Source: Candidatus Peribacter sp. UBA2144 (lineage in GTDB: Bacteria; Patescibacteriota; Gracilibacteria; Peribacterales; Peribacteraceae). Taken from it: a stretch of 17,790 nucleotides of DNA. Both the position numbers and the translations under genes were made by a program. The DNA lies in NCBI GenBank assembly GCA_002328295.1, contig DCXE01000093.1:1-17790 (forward strand), in the 5' to 3' direction. Of the stretch, positions 1-6,473 are shown one piece after another. Numbering within the stretch: position 1 is the first letter of the stretch; each line of letters begins with the position of its first letter. The notes under the pieces are model-generated. The model was not told the DNA's origin, ran no database searches, and saw only the letters and a program-made list of their open reading frames with translations.

Positions 1-405
1 TTCGCGATCTTTAAACATTTCGTACAAACTCTGTTTCTCCGCTTCCTGAAGTTTTTGAAGAATTACTTGCTTAGCCGCCTGTGCTGCAATGCGTCCGTAT
101 CCTACCGGAGTTACATCGATTTCAATTTCATCTCCTGCTTCTGTCCCCGGCTTGATCTTGTTTGCATCGGCAACAGAAATCTCGAAGTTATCATTTTCAA
201 CATCATCAACAACTTCTTTGACCAACAGAATTGTCGGCATGTCGCGTCCTTCTTTCAGATCAACGCGTATCTCTTGCTCTTTGTTTCCAAAGTCTTTTCG
301 GTATGCTGTTGCAATTGCTTGCTTAACTGCATCCAGAACCTGAGTCGGGCTCACGTTCTTTTCGGAACAAATCTGGTTAATGGCGGCGAGGAATGAAGCT
401 CTCAT
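1..405 (-). CDS. nusA: Transcription termination/antitermination factor NusA, N-terminal part (cut by window edge)
   Basis: Reading the minus strand from ATG 405-403 gives 135 codons open to the window edge. The product begins MRASFLAAINQICSEKNVSP and later has a GRIAAQAAKQVI stretch, which is the NusA N-terminal RNA-polymerase-binding domain (family pattern GRIAAQ.AKQVI). The S1 and KH domains would lie outside the window. NusA binds RNA polymerase and controls pausing, termination and antitermination. No Shine-Dalgarno sequence is visible before the ATG. The gene is divergent from lspA across about 400 bases of structured DNA. The family call is secure; only the extent is unknown. Confidence 0.93.
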   Translation of the reverse strand, partial: MRASFLAAINQICSEKNVSPTQVLDAVKQAIATAYRKDFGNKEQEIRVDLKEGRDMPTILLVKEVVDDVENDNFEISVADANKIKPGTEAGDEIEIDVTPVGYGRIAAQAAKQVILQKLQEAEKQSLYEMFKDRE

Positions 406-812
406 GATAATAATTGAGAATTAATAATGATGAAAAAATCACCGTCTTGATCACAAGACAGTGAAACTTAATTACGTAGTTATTGTACACCTTTCTTTGC
501 AGGAAGCAAGATAAAAAGGCTATGGATGAGAGAATATCGGGATCCATAGCGTGCTTCAGACGTAAGTGGTATTTGTCAGCAGGAGCCAGCCTACCAAAAT
601 CCATTTCCTACGCACTTCTCTCTCTTTAGGAGGGAACCGCATTGGCTTATGGGAAGCCAACCAGTATCAACGAAGCCTTCGAATTTTTTCGGAGATCGAT
701 TCTAAGGCTTCACCCAAATCACCGTGGAAGAAACCGGGTGCTGAAGCTCATACACAATACAATTCTATGGATAGATGTCAAATTGGAATAACGCTAGAAT
801 ATCGGTGCATAT
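406..812. other. Gene-free nusA-lspA intergenic region with strong hairpins
   Basis: No convincing protein gene is seen; the ORFs here are short and low quality. At least three stable hairpins are visible. A 9-bp stem pairs 519-527 with 542-550. A perfect 7-bp stem with a 5-nt loop pairs 642-648 with 654-660. A long stem pairs 672-684 with 699-711 with one internal mismatch. The density of structure suggests a non-coding RNA or a long structured leader (next entry). The nusA-proximal end (411-430) is AT-rich and contains a short TTGAGAATT word also seen at the far end of the window. Confidence 0.6.
515..715. ncRNA. Candidate structured RNA, family not recognised
   Basis: Several consecutive stem-loops fall within 200 bases: 519-550, a possible long-range pairing of 551-569 with 601-615, 642-660, and 672-711. 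I compared it by eye with tmRNA, RNase P RNA, SRP RNA, 5S rRNA, T-box and common riboswitches and found no convincing conserved core. A GGGAACCGC word near 632 faintly recalls a T-box antiterminator, but the rest does not fit. Strand is uncertain because the palindromes read on both. It could be a 6S-like or lineage-specific RNA, or simply stacked palindromic repeats. Confidence 0.3.
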
Positions 813-1244
813 ATGAGTGCTCTATTTTCAACCATAATAGTAGCGTCAGCCCTGAGCCTCGGCTTCGCTCTTCTGGTTGATCAGTTTCTAGTTGAACGAA
901 TTGCAATCATTGGTTCATTCATTGGATTGGAGCGCACATTAAACTCAGGAGTCGCCTTTGGAATAAATCTGCCTGAGCATTTCCAAATGTTTGTTATCTT
1001 TCTGGCTCTATTTTTCGTGGCTTGGTATGCATCAAAAGATGCCAAAACAAATGCAAGTAAAGTTGGATTCGGACTAATAATTGGCGGAGGGTTGGCAAAT
1101 ATCATTGATAGACTGCTCGATGGAACGGTTACAGATTTCTTTCAAGTTGGCAGTTTTCCTGTGTTTAACGCGGCGGATAGCTGTATAACGGTGGGGATAA
1201 TCATGCTTTTTATTGATATGGTGGTTATTGGCAGGAAAAAATAA
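813..1244 (+). CDS. lspA: Lipoprotein signal peptidase (signal peptidase II)
   Basis: 143-residue integral membrane aspartic protease that removes the signal peptide from diacylglyceryl-prolipoproteins. Family motifs are visible in order: DQ near residue 23, NSGVAFG at 44-50, NIIDR with catalytic Asp99, and NAADS with catalytic Asp122. Hydrophobic segments at about 3-22, 57-73, 85-98 and 123-138 fit the usual four helices. It is slightly shorter than typical LspA (about 150-170 residues), with little cytoplasmic tail. ATG 813 is chosen because Asp23 then sits at the usual distance from the N-terminus; no clear Shine-Dalgarno sequence precedes it. murA follows on the same strand after a heptad-repeat element. 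Confidence 0.93.
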   Translation: MSALFSTIIVASALSLGFALLVDQFLVERIAIIGSFIGLERTLNSGVAFGINLPEHFQMFVIFLALFFVAWYASKDAKTNASKVGFGLIIGGGLANIIDRLLDGTVTDFFQVGSFPVFNAADSCITVGIIMLFIDMVVIGRKK

Positions 1245-1245
1245 G

Positions 1246-1324
1246 AGCAATTGGCTATTAGCCATTGGCTTTTGGCTTTTTTAATAGAGTAGCTAATTGC
1301 CAACTGCCAATTGCCAACTGCTGG
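1246..1324. repeat. Inverted heptad-repeat element between lspA and murA
   Basis: The left arm (about 1249-1280) is four 7-bp units of the type TTGGCTN. The right arm (about 1295-1323) is four units alternating ATTGCCA and ACTGCCA. The right arm reverse-complemented gives units ending in TTGGC, so the two arms can pair as a long imperfect hairpin. TGGCT-ATT-AGCCA and a T-run near 1276-1282 may give weak terminator activity after lspA. The same architecture with different words occurs at other gene borders in this window. Confidence 0.75.
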
Positions 1325-1384
1325 TCGCTTGCAACTCTATATTGTATCGAATTAATTGCATTTTTGGTTCACATATACGCTACA

Positions 1385-2755
1385 ATGTCTCCCCCTAACC
1401 AAATGGACCCGTCTCATACAATCGAAAAAACGGCCGCGCAGATTTCTAAGTCTGCAATTGATAATGCTGTTAAGTCAGTTACGGCTCAGACGGACATCCG
1501 TTATCGCATTCGGGGAGGCAAGCCACTTAAGGGAGATGTAAACATAAGCGGTTCCAAAAATGCGGTGTTGCCTTTGATTGCACTGAGCATCTTGGGAGAC
1601 GGAGAGACAGTGCTTACAAATGTTCCGGACTTAAGGGATGTAAGAATGATGCTTGAGATTCTGAATTACCTTGGTGCGGAAACAAGTTTTACAGATGGAA
1701 CACTTCGAATCAGAACGCATTCAATTCAAAGTAAAACAATTCCAATAGACTTAGTCGGCAAACTTCGCGGATCGATAGTTCTGATGGGCCCGCTTCTTGC
1801 GCGGTTCGGAGTTGTAGAGATGGCGTTTCCAGGGGGATGCATTCTTGGCAAGCGTCCTGTTGATGCGCACATGGAGGCATTTAAGCAAATGGGAGCTGTT
1901 GATTCCAGCCAGGATGATGTGCTCCACCTGCAAGGTCAGTTGAAGCCTTCGCGCGTGATTCTTCCTGAGTTTTCTGTGACTGCAACGGAGAATGCAATTA
2001 TGGCGGCGGCACTGGTTCCCGGCGAAACGCAGATTGATATGGCAGCAGCGGAACCTCATGTGCAGGAAGTTTGCAAAATGCTAATTGCAATGGGTGTGGA
2101 GATCGATGGAATTGGAACACACACAGTGAAAGTCAGAGGTAAACAAGTATTGCAAAGTACGACGCACAAAGTCACTTCAGACTACTTAGAAATCGGAGCG
2201 CTTGCATGTGCTGCAATTGTTACCGGCGGGAAAGTCCGATTGCACAACGTTGAGTTCGATCATCTCCTCTCATTTCTTGGAGCACTATCCCGCATGGGAA
2301 TTGTTTGGAAATATGATGAGGCGGACAAAGTTTTGTTTATTGATGGAGAATTATCATCACTTAAATCAACTGGCGTCAGGACAAACATATTCCCAGGGTT
2401 TCCTACAGATCTTCTTCCTCCCCTTGGGGTTGTAATGACGCAGGCTGACGGAGTCAGCAGGGTGTTTGAGAGGCTATATGAAGGCCGTATGGCGTACTTA
2501 TATGAGCTTGAGAAGATGGGAGCGCACATAGAGGTCCTAAACTCGCATCAGGCGCTTATACTCGGTTCTACGCAACTCAGAGGGCGAACTGTAGCCAGCA
2601 ATGACATCAGAGCTGGTGCTGCAATGGTAGTTGCCGGACTTTGTGCGGAGGGTGAAACAGTTATTACGGATGTTAAATACATCGAGAGAGGATACGATCG
2701 ATTGGAAGAAAAATTGAGGGGACTCGGTGCGGAGATAGAACGAATAACAAGTTGA
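1385..2755 (+). CDS. murA: UDP-N-acetylglucosamine 1-carboxyvinyltransferase MurA
   Basis: Transfers enolpyruvate from phosphoenolpyruvate to UDP-GlcNAc, the first committed step of peptidoglycan synthesis in the cytoplasm. From ATG 1385 the protein is 456 residues. It shows SGSKNA (residues 55-60, with the substrate-binding Lys), LRGSIVLMGPLLAR (about 127-140) and PGGCILGKRPVD (149-160), whose Cys152 is the PEP/fosfomycin-attacked cysteine of fosfomycin-sensitive MurA enzymes. The first 36 or so residues are an extra N-terminal extension before the usual MurA start. The frame stays open upstream to TTG 1265, but that stretch is heptad repeat and is unlikely to be translated. ATG 1403 is an alternative start. 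The gene ends with TGA. Confidence 0.95.
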   Translation: MSPPNQMDPSHTIEKTAAQISKSAIDNAVKSVTAQTDIRYRIRGGKPLKGDVNISGSKNAVLPLIALSILGDGETVLTNVPDLRDVRMMLEILNYLGAETSFTDGTLRIRTHSIQSKTIPIDLVGKLRGSIVLMGPLLARFGVVEMAFPGGCILGKRPVDAHMEAFKQMGAVDSSQDDVLHLQGQLKPSRVILPEFSVTATENAIMAAALVPGETQIDMAAAEPHVQEVCKMLIAMGVEIDGIGTHTVKVRGKQVLQSTTHKVTSDYLEIGALACAAIVTGGKVRLHNVEFDHLLSFLGALSRMGIVWKYDEADKVLFIDGELSSLKSTGVRTNIFPGFPTDLLPPLGVVMTQADGVSRVFERLYEGRMAYLYELEKMGAHIEVLNSHQALILGSTQLRGRTVASNDIRAGAAMVVAGLCAEGETVITDVKYIERGYDRLEEKLRGLGAEIERITS

Positions 2756-2785
2756 TTGGTTTACTGGTTTTTGGTTTTTAGTTCC
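2754..2785. repeat. Short heptad-type repeat after murA
   Basis: Directly after the murA stop the sequence runs through about four imperfect copies of a TTGGTTT-like word at 7-8 bp spacing. It fills most of the gap to the next gene. The layout resembles the heptad elements at other gene borders, but without a clear inverted second arm. Confidence 0.5.
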
Positions 2786-2803
2786 TCTAATATCCAATTC
2801 GAT

Positions 2804-3340
2804 ATGCTTACATTCTCATTACAAAACTCAGGTACAGTTAAAGTTGTAAACGGCGGCAAGAAGCTGGTTGTTTTCCCGGACAAACCTGATCCCAAATTAG
2901 ATTTGTCTCTTATGGCTCATTCTGAAGAGGAGCCAGGAGAAGGCGTTATTTCCTGGCCTGGTGAATATGATTTTGATGGACTCTCCGTTCGTGGGATTGG
3001 ACATGGAGAGGGAGATAAGGTTTCATTCGTTATTGATGTTGATTATGTTAGATGTGCATTCCTTGCTTCTCCATTAGAAGAACTAAGCGATCACATTCTT
3101 GAGCTTCTGGGGGACATAGATGTTTTGTTCCTTCCTGCGGATGATGCAAAGCTTGGACAAAAAATAATTGATCAGTTGGATCCGCGCGCATTAATTCCAT
3201 TAGAGATGAAAGACAAAGATGCCTATTCAGATTTGCTGGATAAATGCGGTGCGAAAGGAAACTCTCCGGAAAAAGAATTTAAAGTTAAAGGCAGGGGAGG
3301 CTTGAGGGCTGAGGGGAGAGAGGTTGTTGTTCTTAAATAG
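2804..3340 (+). CDS. Degenerate metallo-beta-lactamase-fold protein (UlaG/Lactamase_B_3-like)
   Basis: 178 residues from ATG 2804. Two stretches match conserved parts of the UlaG-like MBL family: ISWPGEYDFDGLSVRGIG (family pattern GPGEYE..G..I.GI), and DIDVLFLPADD followed by QLDPRALIPLEMK (family pattern vDvLliPvGG, then ieP.ivIPmhYk). The family's metal-binding HxHxDH motif and the early GH segment are absent, so it is probably not a metallohydrolase. It is shorter than active members (about 200-230 residues). ATG 2804 was chosen because the bases before it are heptad repeat. It may be co-transcribed with murA (48-bp gap). The fold assignment is fairly firm; the role is unknown. Confidence 0.7.
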   Translation: MLTFSLQNSGTVKVVNGGKKLVVFPDKPDPKLDLSLMAHSEEEPGEGVISWPGEYDFDGLSVRGIGHGEGDKVSFVIDVDYVRCAFLASPLEELSDHILELLGDIDVLFLPADDAKLGQKIIDQLDPRALIPLEMKDKDAYSDLLDKCGAKGNSPEKEFKVKGRGGLRAEGREVVVLK

Positions 3341-3342
3341 AA

Positions 3343-3417
3343 TGGTGGTCCCAGTAGGAATCGAACCTACATTTACCCCTTAGGAGGGGGTTGTTCTATC
3401 CATTGAACTATGGGACC
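3343..3417 (-). tRNA. tRNA-Arg (anticodon CCU)
   Basis: The minus strand folds as a complete cloverleaf. The acceptor stem pairs GGTCCCA (3417-3411) with TGGGACC (3353-3347). The D stem is GTTC/GAAC, the anticodon stem ACCCC/GGGGT around loop CTCCTAA, and the T stem GTAGG/CCTAC around TTCGATT. The anticodon CCT is at 3384-3382 and reads AGG. The discriminator is A and the 3' CCA is encoded (3345-3343). It is convergent with the MBL-like gene, whose stop ends 2 bases away. Confidence 0.96.
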
Positions 3418-3444
3418 TTTAGTGGTCATTGTATCGAAACTGAA

Positions 3445-3508
3445 TGCAGAAAGCTTTGCTTTCTGCACGCGCGACGGCGCCGTCGCGCGTGCGGCGCTTG
3501 CGCCGCAC
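3445..3508. repeat. Cluster of three abutting perfect palindromes between pyrF and tRNA-Arg
   Basis: Three hairpins follow each other with shared bases. 3445-3467 has a 10-bp stem with a TTT loop. 3465-3492 is a 28-nt perfect loopless palindrome of GC-rich sequence. 3489-3508 has a 9-bp stem with a TT loop. The last one touches the pyrF stop codon (TAA at 3511-3509). No U-run follows on either strand, so this is not a classical intrinsic terminator. It may protect the pyrF 3' end or block read-through into the tRNA, or be a REP/BIME-like repeat cluster. Confidence 0.85.
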
Positions 3509-4357
3509 TTAGTTCGAATTTATCACACCATCAATCTCCTCAGCCATATCACGAGCCGCTTTAGCCGCTGCCTCTTTCCAGTCAGATCCATTAGATGCAA
3601 AGATAATTCCGCGGGATGAGTTTACGATTGCTCCCGTACCGTCAGGAATAAACCCGTCTTTAATATCTTTCGCTCCCCCACCCTGAGCACCATAACCGGG
3701 GATCAAGAATGGGCAATGCGGCATCAGCGTACGTAAGTATTTAAGTTCTTCGGGATAGGTTGCGCCTACAACTGCTCCAATTGCACTTAAGCTTGTCTCC
3801 GGTCCTAAAACTTCAGTTCCCCAAGCTTCAACAAGTTGTGCCATGTGTTCATGAATCGCCTCATCTCCTGTTGGCAGATCCTGAAGCTCCCCGGAACTTG
3901 GATTGGAAGTTTTTACAAGAACGAAAATACCTTTGTCATTCTCTTTGCATCTCTCAATGAATGGTCTAACCCCGTCCGACCCCAAGTAGGGTGAAACTGT
4001 CAGTGCATCAACAGGACTTTCCTTGTGTAAATAAGCTTTTGCATAAGCATCGCACGTTGAGCCGATGTCATTCCTCTTGCCGTCAGCGATCACAAGGAGA
4101 TCTTTTGTCTTTGCGTACTCACATACTTCCCAGAAAACTTTCATACCTTCCCACCCCATTACTTCGAAGTACGCGAGCTGTGGTTTGATTACGGGAGCCA
4201 CGTCAGATACTGAGTCGATGATACCTTTACAGAACTCAAGAACGCCTGCTGGATCAGGAGAAATCCCTTTAGGAAGCTTATTCAAGTTTGGATCGAGACC
4301 AACGCAGATCGGGGATTTTTCTTTGGATTTGGCGGTTAAAGCGTCAGCAAAGTTCAT
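3509..4357 (-). CDS. pyrF: Orotidine 5'-phosphate decarboxylase
   Basis: Decarboxylates OMP to UMP, the last step of de novo pyrimidine synthesis, in the cytoplasm. The 282-residue protein has the substrate loop CVGLDPN (18-24), IKPQLAYFE (57-65), and the active-site motif DGKRNDIGST (92-101) with Lys94 and Asp97. The length and the KRNDIGST form fit the longer type-2 PyrF family rather than the 230-residue E. coli type. The start at ATG 4357 matches the family N-terminus. It lies 17 bp after the transposase stop on the same strand and is probably co-transcribed with comM and the transposase. It ends flush with the triple palindrome. Confidence 0.95.
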   Translation of the reverse strand: MNFADALTAKSKEKSPICVGLDPNLNKLPKGISPDPAGVLEFCKGIIDSVSDVAPVIKPQLAYFEVMGWEGMKVFWEVCEYAKTKDLLVIADGKRNDIGSTCDAYAKAYLHKESPVDALTVSPYLGSDGVRPFIERCKENDKGIFVLVKTSNPSSGELQDLPTGDEAIHEHMAQLVEAWGTEVLGPETSLSAIGAVVGATYPEELKYLRTLMPHCPFLIPGYGAQGGGAKDIKDGFIPDGTGAIVNSSRGIIFASNGSDWKEAAAKAARDMAEEIDGVINSN

Positions 4358-4374
4358 TAGCTATATAGTATCAA

Positions 4375-4884
4375 TTATTCGATCCAAATATCCAGAGGAT
4401 CAAGGAGATTTTCGAAATTAAGGGAAGTCCAAGGCCAATCGGAAGGATTGGAGACGAGTTTATGACCAAAGGCGTTATTATGTACATATCGCATTGCGCG
4501 AGCACGCTGTTTGTTTGTGAGGATGTGTTCGTCGTGGAAGCTCTTTTGCCAGGTGATGTTATTAGTTGTTACCAATGAATTCGTAGCGGAAGATCGCGAT
4601 CTTCCGCTACGGACGTTGTAGTAATTTCGAATGTCCCTCATCGCATTTCTTTTGAACGAATGCATAAATGCACTCAGTCCTCTTTCTCCAGGCGAAACTA
4701 TTAAATGCATATGATCAGGGACAATACAAAATGCAAATAGTTCTGATTTATATAAATTCTTTGTCATTACTAAATTATCAATAATCATCTCTGGCACTCC
4801 GCTTAATGTTAACCATGGAATCCCATCCTTTGAGTTTGTTGTAATGTGAAACAGGCCATGTTGTGCATAATGCGTTTGTGTCAT
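4375..4884 (-). CDS. Y1/HUH transposase, IS200-like (REP-associated, RAYT-type)
   Basis: 169 residues of the Y1_Tnp fold, a single-strand DNA endonuclease/transposase. The HUH metal motif is HMH at residues 58-60 in the context VPDHMHLIV. The usual C-terminal features follow: W(Q)KSFHDEHI, then RYVHNNAFGHKLV with Tyr133 as a candidate, though the nucleophile is not certain, then PSDWPWTS. Length and a single-copy genomic setting without IS ends fit domesticated RAYT/TnpA_REP proteins. The start ATG 4884 overlaps the comM stop (ATGA), implying translational coupling. Residues 92-101 are encoded by a 30-bp perfect palindrome in-frame. It could be an active mobile element or a domesticated one. 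Confidence 0.85.
   Translation of the reverse strand: MTQTHYAQHGLFHITTNSKDGIPWLTLSGVPEMIIDNLVMTKNLYKSELFAFCIVPDHMHLIVSPGERGLSAFMHSFKRNAMRDIRNYYNVRSGRSRSSATNSLVTTNNITWQKSFHDEHILTNKQRARAMRYVHNNAFGHKLVSNPSDWPWTSLNFENLLDPLDIWIE
4582..4611. repeat. 30-bp perfect palindrome inside the transposase gene
   Basis: The 15-base word CGTAGCGGAAGATCG is followed immediately by its exact reverse complement. It is 30 bp, exactly 10 codons, and encodes RSGRSRSSAT (residues 92-101) without breaking the frame. It lies between the conserved HUH half and the C-terminal conserved half, where family members usually have a variable loop. Confidence 0.9.
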
Positions 4885-6380
4885 AGACCAATGTTTTGTC
4901 TGTATTGCAGAGCTTCTCCGATGTGCTCTGTGAATATATTTGTGTTACCTGATAAATCGGCAATTGTCCTCGCCACCTTAATCACCCGATGATATGCGCG
5001 TGCAGATATATTCATCTTTTCGGCAGCTTTCTTCATGAGCTCCTTAGCCTCATTTTCAAGCTCGCAAAGCGTATCGATATGTTTAACATTCATTTCATTA
5101 TTAAGTGAAATTGGAAAATTTTTGAATCTTTCAAATTGTTTTTCGCGTGCACTGTTAACGCGTTTAAGAATTTGCGTACTGGTTTCGCAATTTACTCCTG
5201 GAGCTTTTTGTAAATCCTCAATTGGAACGGATTGAACATCGATAGTCAGATCAATTCGGTCAAGAAGAGGCTTGGAAATTCTTTTCTGAATTTTGTTTGC
5301 GTTGCCTGCGGAAAACTCAGGTGGGTTCATTGCAGCAACCATAATAAAGTCAGCTGGAAAAGTTACGCTCCCGTGCGCGCGGGTAATTGTTATCTGTCGA
5401 TCTTCGAGTGGTTGCCTTAGCACCTCCAAAACTTGAGCTGGAAATTCTGCCAATTCATCCAAGAACAAAACTCCCCTGTGCGCCAATGTTATTTCTCCGG
5501 GCTTGGGGATTTGTCCGCCTCCAACAATACTTACTCCACTTGCAGTATGGTGAATCAGTCTGAACGGTCTTTGTTGAATCAGGGGAGTATCCGCTGGAAG
5601 CTGATTTGCTATCGAATAAATCTGTGTAACTTCAATGGATTCCTCGTTATTTAGAGGGGGCAGAATGCCCGAAAAAGCCCTAGCTAATAACGTTTTCCCG
5701 GATCCAGGGGTTCCACTCAGAAGTACGTTGTGTCCGCCTGCTGCAGCAATCTCCAGAGCTCTTTTTGCGTGCTCCTGTCCGCGGACATCGGCGAAGTCGA
5801 TGAGGGATTGAGGGTTAGGGTGAGGGCTAGGATTAGGGGGTATGAATTCAGGAGTTGCTTCACCCATCACAACATCGACAAGTTCACGAATCGAACTAAT
5901 CCCAATAACATTAAGTCCTTTAATCAACGCGGCTTCGGGTGCATTTACTTTCGGAACTACAAGAGTAGAGATGCCGTGCTTTTTGCATGCAATCGCAGCT
6001 GGCAAAACTCCGGTCACATGTCGCAGTGTTCCGTCGAGTGCAAGTTCGCCCAGGAATGCCATGTCTTCAAAAGCATGAGCGTCCACCAATTGTGATCCAT
6101 CGATAATCATCATGCCGAGTGCGATGGCTAAGTCGTAGCGCGGACCAGACTTCCGAAGATCAGCTGGTGCAAGATTTACAGTTATTACCTTGCTGGATGG
6201 ATACTTGAGACCACTTGATCGCAAAGCCATTCGAACACGTTGTTTACTTTCCTTTACAGCAGTATCCCCTAAGCCCACTATGTGCATTCCCGGTTCATCT
6301 CCTTTGGTTGCACCCACCTCCACGGCTATCCTTTCGCAATGGAGTCCAAATGAGGCAAAGGAGCTTAAATTTGCAAGCAT
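4881..6380 (-). CDS. comM: ComM/YifB-family AAA+ ATPase (Mg-chelatase-like)
   Basis: 499 residues, the normal family length. ComM is a hexameric branch-migration helicase in natural transformation, promoting integration of incoming single strands. The N-terminal Lon-like fold (ChlI domain) spans about 1-170 and includes the family hallmark GMHIVGLGDTAVKESKQRVR. A Pro-rich linker is at 181-192. The Mg-chelatase AAA core has Walker A GTPGSGKT (223-230), Walker B GVLFLDE (303-309), and AAMNPPE as the sensor region. The C-terminal domain (about 400-499) contains SARAYHRVIKVARTIADL. ATG 6380 gives the expected MLA start. It is divergent from yraN, and its stop overlaps the transposase start. The linker is encoded by a G-run repeat (5802-5840 on the plus strand). 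Confidence 0.94.
   Translation of the reverse strand: MLANLSSFASFGLHCERIAVEVGATKGDEPGMHIVGLGDTAVKESKQRVRMALRSSGLKYPSSKVITVNLAPADLRKSGPRYDLAIALGMMIIDGSQLVDAHAFEDMAFLGELALDGTLRHVTGVLPAAIACKKHGISTLVVPKVNAPEAALIKGLNVIGISSIRELVDVVMGEATPEFIPPNPSPHPNPQSLIDFADVRGQEHAKRALEIAAAGGHNVLLSGTPGSGKTLLARAFSGILPPLNNEESIEVTQIYSIANQLPADTPLIQQRPFRLIHHTASGVSIVGGGQIPKPGEITLAHRGVLFLDELAEFPAQVLEVLRQPLEDRQITITRAHGSVTFPADFIMVAAMNPPEFSAGNANKIQKRISKPLLDRIDLTIDVQSVPIEDLQKAPGVNCETSTQILKRVNSAREKQFERFKNFPISLNNEMNVKHIDTLCELENEAKELMKKAAEKMNISARAYHRVIKVARTIADLSGNTNIFTEHIGEALQYRQNIGL
5802..5840 (+). repeat. G-run (TTAGGG-like) repeat encoding the comM linker
   Basis: On the plus strand, runs of three or more G recur at about 6-bp spacing: GGG-TTA-GGG-TGA-GGG-N9-GGGGG, with another GGG 5 bases upstream. 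This satisfies the usual G-quadruplex pattern if the 9-base loop is allowed. On the coding (minus) strand it reads as proline-rich linker residues NPSPHPNPQ between the ChlI-like and AAA domains of ComM. Confidence 0.7.
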
Positions 6381-6402
6381 AAAATTTGTGTAAAGGGAGT
6401 AA

Positions 6403-6452
6403 GTGTACTAAGGTACACCCATAAATCAAGCCAAAAGTTGAACTTAGGTTCA
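6403..6452. promoter_or_regulatory. Paired inverted repeats in the comM/yraN divergent region
   Basis: Two short inverted repeats with 4-base loops lie 35 bp apart centre to centre: GTGTAC-TAAG-GTACAC (6403-6418) and TGAAC-TTAG-GTTCA (6439-6452). The first ends 22 bases before the comM ATG and the second ends 21 bases before the yraN ATG, so the region is nearly symmetric. They could be operator sites or small 5'-UTR hairpins. No convincing -35/-10 pairs were found here. Confidence 0.45.
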
Positions 6453-6473
6453 CCATTCCGTTCACTAAAGTGT

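Noticed and set aside
377..604. 75-residue minus-strand ORF upstream of nusA
   Set aside because: Composition is not protein-like, it overlaps the nusA start, and the region is dominated by hairpins.
620..715. T-box riboswitch (GGGAACCGC word)
   Set aside because: No specifier loop, no full T-box consensus and no aminoacyl-tRNA synthetase or amino-acid gene downstream; lspA follows.
1265..1384. Upstream TTG start for murA
   Set aside because: The added residues are translated heptad repeat and lack MurA similarity; ATG 1385 is a better start.
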